From the NCBI GenBank assembly GCA_918026815.1, contig CAKJVC010000150.1, positions 248,001 to 312,000 on the forward strand: a stretch of 64,000 nucleotides of DNA, written 5' to 3'. Positions 35,895-44,929 of this stretch are shown in pieces. This stretch comes from Chalara sp. BL73 (Eukaryota; Ascomycota; Leotiomycetes; Helotiales). The notes beneath the pieces were generated by a model that was not told the origin of the DNA, searched no databases, and worked only from the letters and a program-made list of their open reading frames with translations. Position 1 is the stretch's first letter, and each line of letters begins with the position of its first letter. The position numbers were made by a program, and so were the translations under genes.

Positions 35895-36206
35895 GACTGG
35901 CGCATCTTTATCCATAATGAATATGTTTTGCTTAACCTCGTTTTCCTTGACTTCTTGTGTTGCGGACTTTGGTTCAAAGATCAAAAATTATGTTGGCATT
36001 ATATCAATGCTAGATATTGCGAAACGTAGTTGCTGTAGTGTAAAGGGCATGGAAGACTGAAGAGTCGGGCGCCATCATGTGCTTCATACTCGCCGATCGT
36101 TCATTAGTTCGTAGACAACCTTCAATTTACTAGGCGCGAGCCATAAACTTAACATTGCATAATTTTTTGGGTAATTCACACATGTTCTTATGTCATACAT
36201 CTGCAA
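35895..36206. other. convergent 3' intergenic region
   Basis: About 310 bases between the SDR and beta-lactamase-fold genes; nothing recognisable. Confidence 0.4.
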
Positions 36207-37594
36207 TCACAAGAGTGAATGATGCCCAGCCTGTCCATACATAGTTGCCTCGAATGTTTTTATCAAATCCCTTAGATGCTTATCACCAGCTGGCATCAGC
36301 TGTCCCCCATATAGCCCGCATACGCCCGCTTCTCTGTCTATGAACTAGACGGAAACATAGCGTCAGTCCTCGCGTGATCAAGCATCAGTGCAGAGTTATA
36401 TCTTACCCAGTATAGGTTTGGCATCCCCGACCAGGTCAAACAGCCCTTTTTACGGTATCCAACATCTTGCAGTGTCAATAAACCGCCGAGTCCCCAATCA
36501 TAATGAGCGTCTGGAGGGAAGTATCCGATGCTGCAAGGTCCGCTGGGTGGCTGGCTGCGATAAATAGCCTGGAGCGCTTCTCGGCTCGCGGCTGTCAGTT
36601 GAGGTTCGAACATTTGTGCAGCTGTTTCCTTCTTCAAGAGCTGCTCGTCATCCAATAGGATGCTCTTTAAGATTTTCAGATATGACGGAGACGAAGCGTG
36701 GAGGCCCTGACCAGCCAATTCCTCTCGTACGGCTTGCATCATATTTGGCCCTAAGAATGGAACTGCTTTACCTGTGCCTTCGGGTGGCGATTTATCCCGA
36801 ATGGATAAGCTTGCTAGCCTGGCCTGAATATCTGGCTTCCTATTGGGCCAGAATGTGATGTCTTCAATGTTCAAGGGTGCAAAGATGCTTTTTTCGAAAT
36901 GCTCCTCCAGCGGCGTTTTGGTAAGGCGGCTGATGAGAAGTCCTGCCCAGTCCAGCCCTGTCCCGTAAGACCAGGAAGTTCCGGGCTCAAAAATTAGGGG
37001 AGTGTTGTAACTTTCAAGCACGGTGCTCGGTGGAGTGAATTCGGGTTGCCCAATGGCTCTATTATATTTCAGCAAAAGGGGGGACATGAATGTATATGAC
37101 AACCCCGAAGAATGGGTTAAAAGGTGACTGCAGATTTATTAGTACGAGCTGAATGACATCCTTCAACGGAATCAATTTGTGGAAGGAGGATACCGGAGAG
37201 TGATCGTGTTACGACGCGGTTGCAAATCCACTTTTCCATCGGAAACCCCTTTCAAGACTGGGAGAGCTGCCAGCTCAGGCAAAACAGCTCCCACATCATC
37301 GCCCAAGCTGATAAGACCTTTTTCGACAAGTTGTAATGCAGCAATGGTTGTGATCAATTTCGTAGCGCTAAACAAAGCCATCACGGTGTCCAGGTCGCAG
37401 GGTGGCTTAGGATCTTCTTTCAATGATCGAAAACCGAAGGCTTTCGCATAATTGAGATTCCCATTTCTATCCGCAGCCGCGATAACAGCGCCTGGTATAA
37501 TAGTCTCGTCAGATGCTGCCTGAAGGCGAGACTCCAATGATGTTAAGGAAGCAGCAGACGTTGGTGCGGCCATTTCATAGTACTTTTGAGTCAA
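36207..37594 (-). CDS. beta-lactamase/transpeptidase-fold hydrolase (esterase type)
   Basis: Three exons (37594-37194, 37127-36407, 36344-36207) give 419 residues, or 412 from the second Met at 37573, which looks like the better start. It belongs to the serine beta-lactamase-like family that includes the acyltransferase LovD and EstB-type esterases. The nucleophile and base are in LFSATKL (S-x-x-K), the Tyr in WSYGTGLDWAG (Y-x-x). HLLTHSSGLSYTFMSP and WSGMPNLYW are typical family blocks, and YDWGLGG stands where the third motif is expected. The last intron (36345-36406) is needed to recover the conserved FIDREAGVCGLYGGQLMP end. Probable role: hydrolysis or transfer of an ester, carbamate or amide in the pathway. 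Confidence 0.86.
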
Positions 37595-37949
37595 ATTCGC
37601 GAAGAGAAAGCTTCCAATCCTGAGAGACAGATCTCATCTGCTAAAATCCTCAGATCATAAAATGTCCGACACATTTACTATCCAGAGTATAGAGACCTCA
37701 GGAGTAGCGGGTTTAGTGTGGAACTTCAGTTTGTGGATCGCAGTTCCCCCACATCACCCCGCAACCACCCCACCACAATGACGAAACAACTTCCAACACT
37801 CTGTCGCTCGCTCTTATGGCTCGTATGTCCGACTAGGGTTACCGGATACTTCACGACGCTGCTAGGGGCACTTTTCAAGCCGTCAACACATACGCACCTA
37901 GAATCTCTCCTTGCAGCACATACCCCCCCGAGATCTCACGAGAGCCAAA
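37595..37949. promoter_or_regulatory. divergent promoter of beta-lactamase-fold and FAA-hydrolase genes
   Basis: CCCCCACATC at 37746-37755 repeats exactly the ten bases found at 32236-32245. CCCCAC follows in a C-rich tract (37755-37772). The element lies about 200 bases before the FAA-hydrolase start. Confidence 0.6.
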
Positions 37950-38907
37950 ATGTCATTCCAGAAACTGGTACGATTTGAGCACGATGGGCAAGTTAGTTAC
38001 GGGGACTTGCTGGAGGCCTCTTCTGATGGCTTCAAAGTAAAACCGCTGAATGGCACCGCCGGCGCTGGATTTACATTGACCGACAAAGAACCAATATTAG
38101 TAAAGAATGTATGATATCCCTGTCCCTGCCCGACTCTTCTATATGCCAATATCGACACTGCCAACGCCAGCAAGATCTGACCTTAGCCAGATCCTATGTC
38201 CACTCGAGTCTACACCCATTGTGTACTGCATCGGAGTCAACTATCACCAACATGCTACTGAGGCTAATGTGAGTAGAATGACTGACCAATGCTTGGAATC
38301 CTCTACTAACAGGTATTTCTACAATCAGATAACTGTCCCCCAGTATCCAGTAACCTTCGCCAAGCCCGCCGATTCTCTCGCCGGCCCCTTTGAGGACATC
38401 AACATCCATCCAGACGCTCAAGCCATGATGGATTACGAAGGAGAATTGTGTGTAGTGATCAGCCGTGATGTCAAGGATATACCCGAGTCTGAGGCGCTGG
38501 ACTGTGTACTAGGCTATACTGTTGGTAATGACATATCTGCTCGCACTTTCCAACTTAAGGATGCTTCAGGAGGTCAATATGGGTATTCCAAGTCGTTCGA
38601 TAAATTCGCACCGATTGGACCTGCGATCTGGTCGCCTCAACAAATTCCGGACCCTCAAAATCTCCAGCTGACCACGAGAGTGAACGGGGAGTTGAGGCAG
38701 TCGACTAGCACGAGAGATATGATCTGGTCGGTACGCCAAATCATTGCTCATCTATCTCGTGGACGAACCCTGAGAAGTGGCACAGTCATCATGACAGGCA
38801 CTCCATCCGGGGTCGGCTATTTCCAGAAACGCTTCCTTGGCAATGGGGATATTGTGGAAGTAGAAATTGAAGGCTGGGGAAAGGTTGCCAATAAAATGGT
38901 CTTCTAG
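37950..38907 (+). CDS. fumarylacetoacetate hydrolase (FAH) family protein, short form
   Basis: Three exons (37950-38108, 38191-38268, 38329-38907) give 271 residues. Splicing yields VYCIGVNYHQHATEAN then ITVPQYPVTFAKP. The metal ligands are in MDYEGELCVVI (E-x-E), and GNDISARTFQ and MTGTPSGVG complete the family pattern. Short FAH-fold enzymes act as acylpyruvate hydrolases, 2-hydroxyhepta-2,4-diene-1,7-dioate isomerases or oxaloacetate decarboxylases. Here it probably hydrolyses or isomerises a ring-cleavage product. It is distinct from the longer fumarylacetoacetase 2.6 kb downstream. The start at 37950 follows the usual MSFQKLVRFEHDG opening. Confidence 0.88.
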
Positions 38908-39122
38908 CTACAACCTACTCTGTGCCAGAAAGAAAGGCTCAATAATAGAATCTTATCAACATATCAAGTTTTTTTCCGAATTCAAGCATGGAACATGGGC
39001 TCTTTGTCTGTGAAGTGAGGTTTAAACGCAATATAGTTACTGTATCTTTATTGGCCGATACTTTAAGTGAAATATCCAAATCACTAATTCCAAAGAAATA
39101 GCTCCACCAAGGAACCAATATT

Positions 39123-40091
39123 TTATATCGAGCTTTCGCTCGGACGGGTGAACATCCTGCCAACCACCTTTCCACTTTCCAGACGATCTAAACCAGCTTC
39201 GACAGTTTCAAATGGCACTTCCTCAAGATCCAACTTCAGCTTCCCAGATGCGACCAACTCCATCACGTCGGCAAGATCCTGCTTGCTGCCTCCAAGGCAA
39301 CCCACAATCTCAGCTTTATTCCATACGATTCCGAAAGTTGGAACGGTGAGCGTCGGTGCCCCCAGGCCAACCAAGACAATCCTGCCGCGAAACTTGATCG
39401 CTTTCAGCGCGGCGGTTATGGTTGCACTGATTCCGACGAAATCCACGATGACGTCGAACTCAACATTATCCACCTGATCCAGATGGGTGAAGCAGGCCGT
39501 GGCCCCGTTCTGGAGCGCCTTGTCAAACTTCTGGGTGTCAATGTCGAAGCCGTACACATTCGCGCCTTGCAGGGCTGCAAAACGCACGCCGGGTGCTCCC
39601 AAGCCACCCAACCCGACGATGGCAACATTGAGGCCCGCCGTGACTTGTCCTGCGCTTCGAACAGCGTGGTAAGAGGTAGTCAGGCTATCGGTCGCTACAG
39701 CTGCTACTTCGAAATCAACCGTCGCTGGTATACGGACGAGAAAATCTTGTCGGACTGCGACGTACTGTGTGTACCCTCCGTCAACTTGTAAGCCGACCGT
39801 ATCTGGGGTCCGGATGGGGTGGCCGCCTAGCGCGACACATACTCGGTCTCCGATCCAACTATTATCGACATCTTGTCCTACCTCAACGACAATTCCGGCG
39901 ATCTCATGACCGAGCGTGATCGGATACTGCTTAACGGCGGCGGCTTGCGAGCCATTGAGGATGTGACAATCCGAATGACACAAGCCGCAAGCTTCAACCC
40001 CAATCAGCACCTGTCCGGGAGGTGGTTGGGGCTTTGAAACGTCCTGAAGCTGAAGCCTGGTGCCTGGTCCGTTCCAACGATACGCCTTCAT
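39123..40091 (-). CDS. zinc-type alcohol dehydrogenase (MDR family)
   Basis: A single exon of 322 residues. The catalytic zinc ligands are Cys in ACGLCHSDCH and His/Glu in LGHEIAG; the NAD(P) site is IVGLGGLGAPG followed by FDID, whose Asp favours NAD(H). The structural-zinc loop, which normally has four closely spaced Cys about 30 residues after GHE, is absent: the stretch reads VALGGHPIRTPDTVGLQVDGG. The protein is also shorter than the usual 340-350 residues. It is probably a dehydrogenase for an aryl or alkyl alcohol/aldehyde in the cluster. It is convergent with the FAA-hydrolase (215 bases between stops) and in tandem with the fumarylacetoacetase. Confidence 0.88.
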   Translation of the reverse strand: MKAYRWNGPGTRLQLQDVSKPQPPPGQVLIGVEACGLCHSDCHILNGSQAAAVKQYPITLGHEIAGIVVEVGQDVDNSWIGDRVCVALGGHPIRTPDTVGLQVDGGYTQYVAVRQDFLVRIPATVDFEVAAVATDSLTTSYHAVRSAGQVTAGLNVAIVGLGGLGAPGVRFAALQGANVYGFDIDTQKFDKALQNGATACFTHLDQVDNVEFDVIVDFVGISATITAALKAIKFRGRIVLVGLGAPTLTVPTFGIVWNKAEIVGCLGGSKQDLADVMELVASGKLKLDLEEVPFETVEAGLDRLESGKVVGRMFTRPSESSI

Positions 40092-40621
40092 TGCTGATGA
40101 TCTTTTGCTTATTCCAAGGCCGATACAATTAAAGATTTGGCGTTATGAGCTAAATAAATCTAGCTCAGTCTGATATAATTATAGTAAGACCCGTTTTTTA
40201 GCACCCTCCTCATCAGATAAAGCGAAGCACGGATTATTATAAATGCTCTATCCTGATGCTAGGAAGTCTCATCTCGCTGGATGCCGTAGACGCTTTCTAA
40301 AGTGGCACTTTTCGGTTATGAGAGTGGTGGGGTATGGACAGAAGTTTGTGCTAATGTAAGTGTGGGGTAGTGAGTGGACTGGAGCTACGCTCCATAATCC
40401 TGGAGAAATGTACGAAGTAGATCGGTATGGAGTATGTAACCACCCGATGCAAACAGGCTTCCAAAGCAGCGTATTAGATATCAACGATCAGATGTAAAAT
40501 ATTTTATCGTTCGGGACCTCTTCAAAGTAGTGCATGCCTTATAGTCTACTACCATTCTAAAATGTACTTCATGCACAGCTTGAAATGTATTGACCGTTAG
40601 TCTCAATATTACTGTTCCTAA
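40092..40621. promoter_or_regulatory. promoter of the alcohol dehydrogenase gene / 3' region of fumarylacetoacetase
   Basis: The 530-base gap between tandem leftward genes has only weaker forms of the cluster element: GTGGGG at 40372-40377 and GGTGGGGTA near 40326. This is the one cluster promoter without a full seven-base match. Confidence 0.4.
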
Positions 40622-42049
40622 CTATGCTGCCGGCATCAAGACTCCCCGTGCCTCTCCGAATCCTATCTTTCTTCCCCCCTTGCCAGGTGCCCATCCACTT
40701 ATGACAACCTCATCGTAGTCTTGCAACCATGTCATCTCACGCCCATCTTTCAGTTTCAGTGGCTTTTTACCTGCATCGGTCAGTTCAAAGAGACACCCAA
40801 GAGTCGGGTCTTCCTCCGTATGGCCTGGCGATGATACAGTGCCAGAGCCAATGAGGTCTCCGGTGTCCGCTCCACTGCCGGACGATACCAAGTGCGCGAT
40901 CATTTGGCCTGGCGTCCAGTACAGATCCCTTAGGTTGGAGCGGCACAGCACGGTGGAAGGGCCATTGCGTTGAGCGACAGAAGCCTGAAAATCGATGTTC
41001 CAACTAATTTTTCCGCTTCCTGTATTGTGGCTGAGATGAGCCGGGTGCAGTGCCATCTCAGTCTGAGCCTTCTGAGACCTGAGCTCGCACCGGGCTTCGA
41101 CGAGGGCCTGCGACAACACCACCCAAGGACTGATTGTCGAAGCGGTTGATTTACCGTTATACGGACCCATACCCCCCATTTCTGCGAATTGTATATCACG
41201 GGCGGACCAATCGTTGAGGAGAACAAAGCCAAAGATATGTTCTTCTGCCTGATCCGGGGTGATCACCCGATCGCGCGGAATCTGCTTTGAAATGATGATC
41301 CCAAGTTCCAGTTCGAAATCAAAACGGGTCGATGGAGAGTACGAGTACAGTGTTGCTTGCCCGCTTCCATTTGGTGGCCCTTGTGGTATCATTCCTTTAG
41401 GCCGCACAATTGATTCTCCGTCTAAAATAATTGATGTTGTGCGACCGTTGTACGCTATCGGAAAATTGTAGAAAGTAGACAACGTTTTTCCCGTGATTCG
41501 GGTTCCCTGAGTGATGATCCCCGCGTGAGCCAGAGTTGCGAGAAGAGTCAGAGGATCCTTACATTTGACATGTGAGTTTCTGAGCATAAAAAGTCTGAGA
41601 ACGAATGGATGTCCATGGGCAAGTGCATCTTGACTTGATCTATGTGCACAAAGGCATTTTCTTCAAGAGCAGCCTCTGTCAAGAGGACGGAGTCTGGGTC
41701 AGCAAGCAATTCAATGATTCGATCTCGGACGAAAGAACGAGTCGCATATGGCAGAGAAGCGAACTGGTTTAACGTGGGGCTTGAGAGAGCTGACTTGAGC
41801 ATAGTCAAGTGTACCAGGCCACCTTCATTGTCAAATAGCCCATGCTCTGCTAGGAGACTGACGTTCATAACATGGTCGCCAATGATGGTGCCTACGCGTT
41901 TTGTTGGCTATTACCATAGCTGTTAGCGTAGTTTCAATGCAATAAAGGGCTGTCGTATTTACAGTCTCCATGGTTGAGAAGATTCCGAATGGAATATTTT
42001 CAATAGGAAATGGCGAAGATGGTGCCACTTCGATAACTCGGGGTCCCAT
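40622..42049 (-). CDS. fumarylacetoacetase-like hydrolase (long form)
   Basis: Three exons (42049-41963, 41907-41563, 41506-40622) give 438 residues, close to true fumarylacetoacetases (about 420). The N-terminal SH3-like domain has FPIENIPFGIFST and VGTIIGDHVMNVSLL. The catalytic domain has FDFELELGIIISKQIP (Glu metal ligands), FVLLNDWSARDIQ and a C-terminal GSGTVSSPG. The intron at 41507-41562 replaces the usual long insertion between THMSN and GTRITGK. The textbook member splits fumarylacetoacetate to fumarate and acetoacetate at the end of homogentisate breakdown. No homogentisate dioxygenase or maleylacetoacetate isomerase lies nearby, so an analogous acylacetoacetate or acylpyruvate is the likely substrate. 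Confidence 0.88.
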
Positions 42050-43205
42050 TATGCTGCTCTATTATATTTGGTTGGACCGATGTTTGAAGTCTCGCAGCTC
42101 AAGTTTTGATAGCCTTTGCTCACTTGTAACTCCAGGTCCGACTGGGCTCCTAAATTTAAACCCTATGAGGACTAATGCAGGTTATACTGCCTCAAACAGA
42201 GCGTTTGGGCTCCGCTCCTCCCCTACCTCTGGCTGTGCGCCCCGTCACGGTTATTTGATATTGACGTGGGGGTGGGGGTGGGAGCACTAAGGTCGGTAGG
42301 TCCTGTACTATAACTTGCATTTTAGCTTTTTAGGCCAACCGTGTCTGGCAACACGGGGCAAATAAGAGCCCGTGCTCAAGCATGTTTACGTTGCAGCTTG
42401 AGGCACTGGGGGGGAAGAGGTGACCATGAAACCTCCATGATCTTCGCGATTGCTTCGCTATCCAGTCTCGGTTTGTTTGGTACGCATATAAGACACAATC
42501 TCCTTAACCTACGATTCTCCTATGACTCAGGTGCATTGAATCCTTCATTCTGGTCTATCCATCTACGATCGGACGCGTCTGAGCTTGAGGATACTCGTCG
42601 ATTGAGTCGTGGTGCTGCAGTCCGCCTCGATTGGTCTTCCTTTCCGAGATAAGCGTTTTTGTGACTGTTTTTATGGTTATTTATCGAATAGATAATAGAT
42701 CTAAATTGGATGTATCGATTTTATTGAAGAGCTGTTCACAGAGCAGGTTTAGAAGGGGAGTAAAGAGAGGTCGAAAAGCCAAGGAATGCTACTCCCAAAC
42801 CTTGATGTTCGGACGACATGTGAAGTCCCGATCTCCCTCATATTAGGACTGACATCTCAGAACGTACCTCTTGTCTAGGCTCCGTATATGTTGCAGCTGC
42901 GTTGCGACAGTTAGTATTTGAAGGTTGGTGTCGGAATACCTATCACCGTGCAAAAGGCGTAGTAGCTATTGACTACGCTCTTGCGGTGGTGATTCTGATA
43001 CTCCTTGATTGTATGATATTCTGGTTCTAAGCTACGGTTGTTGTTGTTTTCTATTTTACGTCTTAGCGGGGGGTACGTTGCAAGTGCTACATGGACCCCT
43101 AAAGTCCGAAACCGAAGAAAGAACGCCAGAGGATAGGCCTCTAGTATGGTACAGCCCTGAGCGTGAGCTGAAGAGGTAGTGGGTTATATACAGATACTAG
43201 CGTTG
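42050..43205. promoter_or_regulatory. promoter of the fumarylacetoacetase gene, then non-coding sequence
   Basis: Two overlapping GTGGGGG elements (42266-42272 and 42272-42278, within GACGTGGGGGTGGGGGTGGG) lie about 220 bases before the start codon. They are the right-most members of the series. Beyond about 42300 I see only short frames with no recognisable domain; this is the apparent cluster edge before the repeat zone. Confidence 0.55.
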
Positions 43206-43594
43206 TGTAACAGCCAGGACCAGTCAAGCTAGTTCAGGACCCCGGATACGGAAATTAAGCTTTTCAGCTACAGTACTTTTAGGGCTGCAAACGGCAGTCA
43301 CAGGCTTAGCATAATCACGTGGCCAGCCACAGGCTTGCGACTACAGGCGTATGCCTAGATTGTTGTAGGCTTCAGCTGCAGTACCTCCAGGGCTGCGAAC
43401 GGCAGTCACAGGCTTCAGCTATTGAACTACTTTCGGAGATATCCAAATCACAAGCAAATCACAAGCTTAGCAGTTGTAAAAGAAAAATACAACACGGTCG
43501 AGAGGCGAAGGACGTAAAAGAAAGCCAGAACTCCTTGGAGGAGGGCAAGCTTGAGTCTCTGATAGAGTCGAAGACCTACATCTCATATCAATAT
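43206..43594 (+). repeat. LTR-like repeat, family C, copy 1
   Basis: It begins TGTAACAGCCAGGACC and matches, in inverted orientation, the sequence at 50169-50534. Shared blocks include CAGCCACAGGCTTGCG, AGGGCTGC(A/G)AACGGC, GGTCGAGAGGCGAAGGA and GGAGGGCAAGCTTGAGTCT. An internal tandem of about 125 bases (AGGGCTGC-AACGGCAGTCACAGGCTT) occurs twice, near 43285 and 43390. It abuts family B directly on its right. Confidence 0.65.
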
Positions 43595-44045
43595 TGTTGA
43601 GCAGGCTAGGTCTAAGGATCATACCTAGCCTATTGGGGAAGTTGTAGGTATGCTTGCGCAAGATACATACGTACTTTTGCCTTCGATGATGAATCTACTT
43701 ACGTATGTGATACTCATGTGTGAGTATCACACCTCTATAAGTAGATAAATTCATTCCGTAGATCATGATTCTACAACCTTCAGCAATTGACTCGTTTTGC
43801 CCCATACTCTCTGAAGGCTCCGTGACTTTCTTCTTCTATTTCAATAGAATAGCACACCCCGCGACGCACGGATCACATGGGCATATACTCTTGTACGTAG
43901 CAATAGACTTAGAACCATCATAGAAGAACAAGTCAACCACCTACAACGAGCATACTAGCACTGCGCAGAGATCGCGGTGCTACGTGTCCTGTGGGTACCG
44001 ACCTGAGCAATTGCAAGTTATCGAAACCAAGAAGTGTCACGAAAG
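43595..44045 (+). repeat. LTR-like repeat, family B, with adjoining internal fragment
   Basis: The LTR-like part begins TGTTGAGCAGGCTAGGTC at 43595 and shares GTATCACACCTCTATAAGTAGA and CCTTCAGCAATTGA with 55524-55740. The adjoining part (about 43905-44045, ACAAGTCAACCACCTACAACGA through GTGATACAAACA) recurs at 63165-63310. That suggests LTR plus leader of one retroelement family. No protein is encoded. Confidence 0.6.
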
Positions 44046-44056
44046 TGATACAAACA

Positions 44057-44145
44057 ATAGGAAATGGTGTACATGTGTTATGTACATGGCTGGTCTAAGT
44101 CAATGTCTAGGCGTCTTGCGCTTTTACATATTTAATCGTTGCCTG
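44057..44145 (+). repeat. dispersed repeat, family D, 3' fragment
   Basis: ATAGGAAATGGTGTACATG through TTTAATCGTTGCCTG matches the last 90 bases of the copy at 9721-9964. As in that copy, a family A LTR follows at once, but in the opposite orientation. Confidence 0.7.
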
Positions 44146-44364
44146 TGTAACGGCTCAAAGCGAACAGGGATCTCGATCCGTAGATCTTAGGGAGAAGGAC
44201 TCAAAGGTGCGAACGGCTATCAATTGTTATAACGAAGAGAACAAGCTACAGACAGAAGAAGGGAAGGAAAGCAGTGCCATATATACAGGATGCTAGCCAG
44301 GGGCTAGTGTAAGCGAGCCTTGTAGTGTCAGGGGCCAAGCTCTAAGCGAGATAGGGCTATGACA
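44146..44364 (-). repeat. solo LTR-like repeat, family A, copy 3
   Basis: It begins TGTAACGGCTCAAAGCG and ends GGGCTATGACA. It is 219 bp, with small internal deletions relative to copy 2. It lies directly before the transposase relic. Confidence 0.7.
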
Positions 44365-44800
44365 TTAACTACAGAAACAATTAAAAAAGGGTTCGAAACC
44401 ACTGGTCTAGTTCCGTACGACTCTGACAATGTATTATTACGGTTAAATACACAGTTGCGCACTCCAATTCCTTTACCGATTATTGCTATTCAAAAGTAAA
44501 ATCGAGTTCCTGAAACACTTTATACTACTACAGATGCTAAGCTTTAAGCTCAAACTTTTAGAGAGTATATACAACGTCGTACAACGACTCCTTCGAGCCC
44601 TACGGATATTGTATTGCGACAATTAGTCAAAAAGTGCCCATTAGCTATTCAATCAGCAACGATCCTTGCGGAAAAGAACCGACAGTTCTAGGCCGAAAAC
44701 GAACGTTAAAAGCGGAAAAAAGCAATCAGAAGATCGTATATTGCAACAGGAAGTGTTTTTATGGGTCAGGAAAAAGTAAAACAAGCATAAAAAGCTGAGA
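44365..44800 (+). pseudogene. pogo/Fot1-like transposase, C-terminal relic
   Basis: One frame, 44365 onward, reads TIKKGFETTGLVPYDSDNVL and LNTQLRTPIPLPI, then FREYIQRRTTTPSSPT, ending in a Lys/Arg-rich tail. This is the C-terminal end of DDE/CENP-B-type transposases of the pogo/Fot1 group in fungi. There are five in-frame stops: TAA at 44497, TAA at 44545, TAG at 44689, TAA at 44707 and TAA at 44788. There is no frameshift. Each stop can be derived from CAA or CAG by one C-to-T change. The catalytic part is missing. Confidence 0.7.
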
Positions 44801-44929
44801 ATACGCCCGTAACTAACAATGCAAGACCGTTGCTTCGTCCGCAAACTCGTACGCCGAATACGTGTATATGCAAATCTCTTGAACACATGGCTCGTACGTG
44901 CCCTAATAGAGTATAATCGAATAGAAGCT

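Noticed and set aside
15638..42049. A classical secondary-metabolite cluster
   Set aside because: No polyketide synthase, peptide synthetase, terpene synthase or prenyltransferase is present; FAH-fold hydrolases and ring-hydroxylating flavoenzymes point to breakdown.
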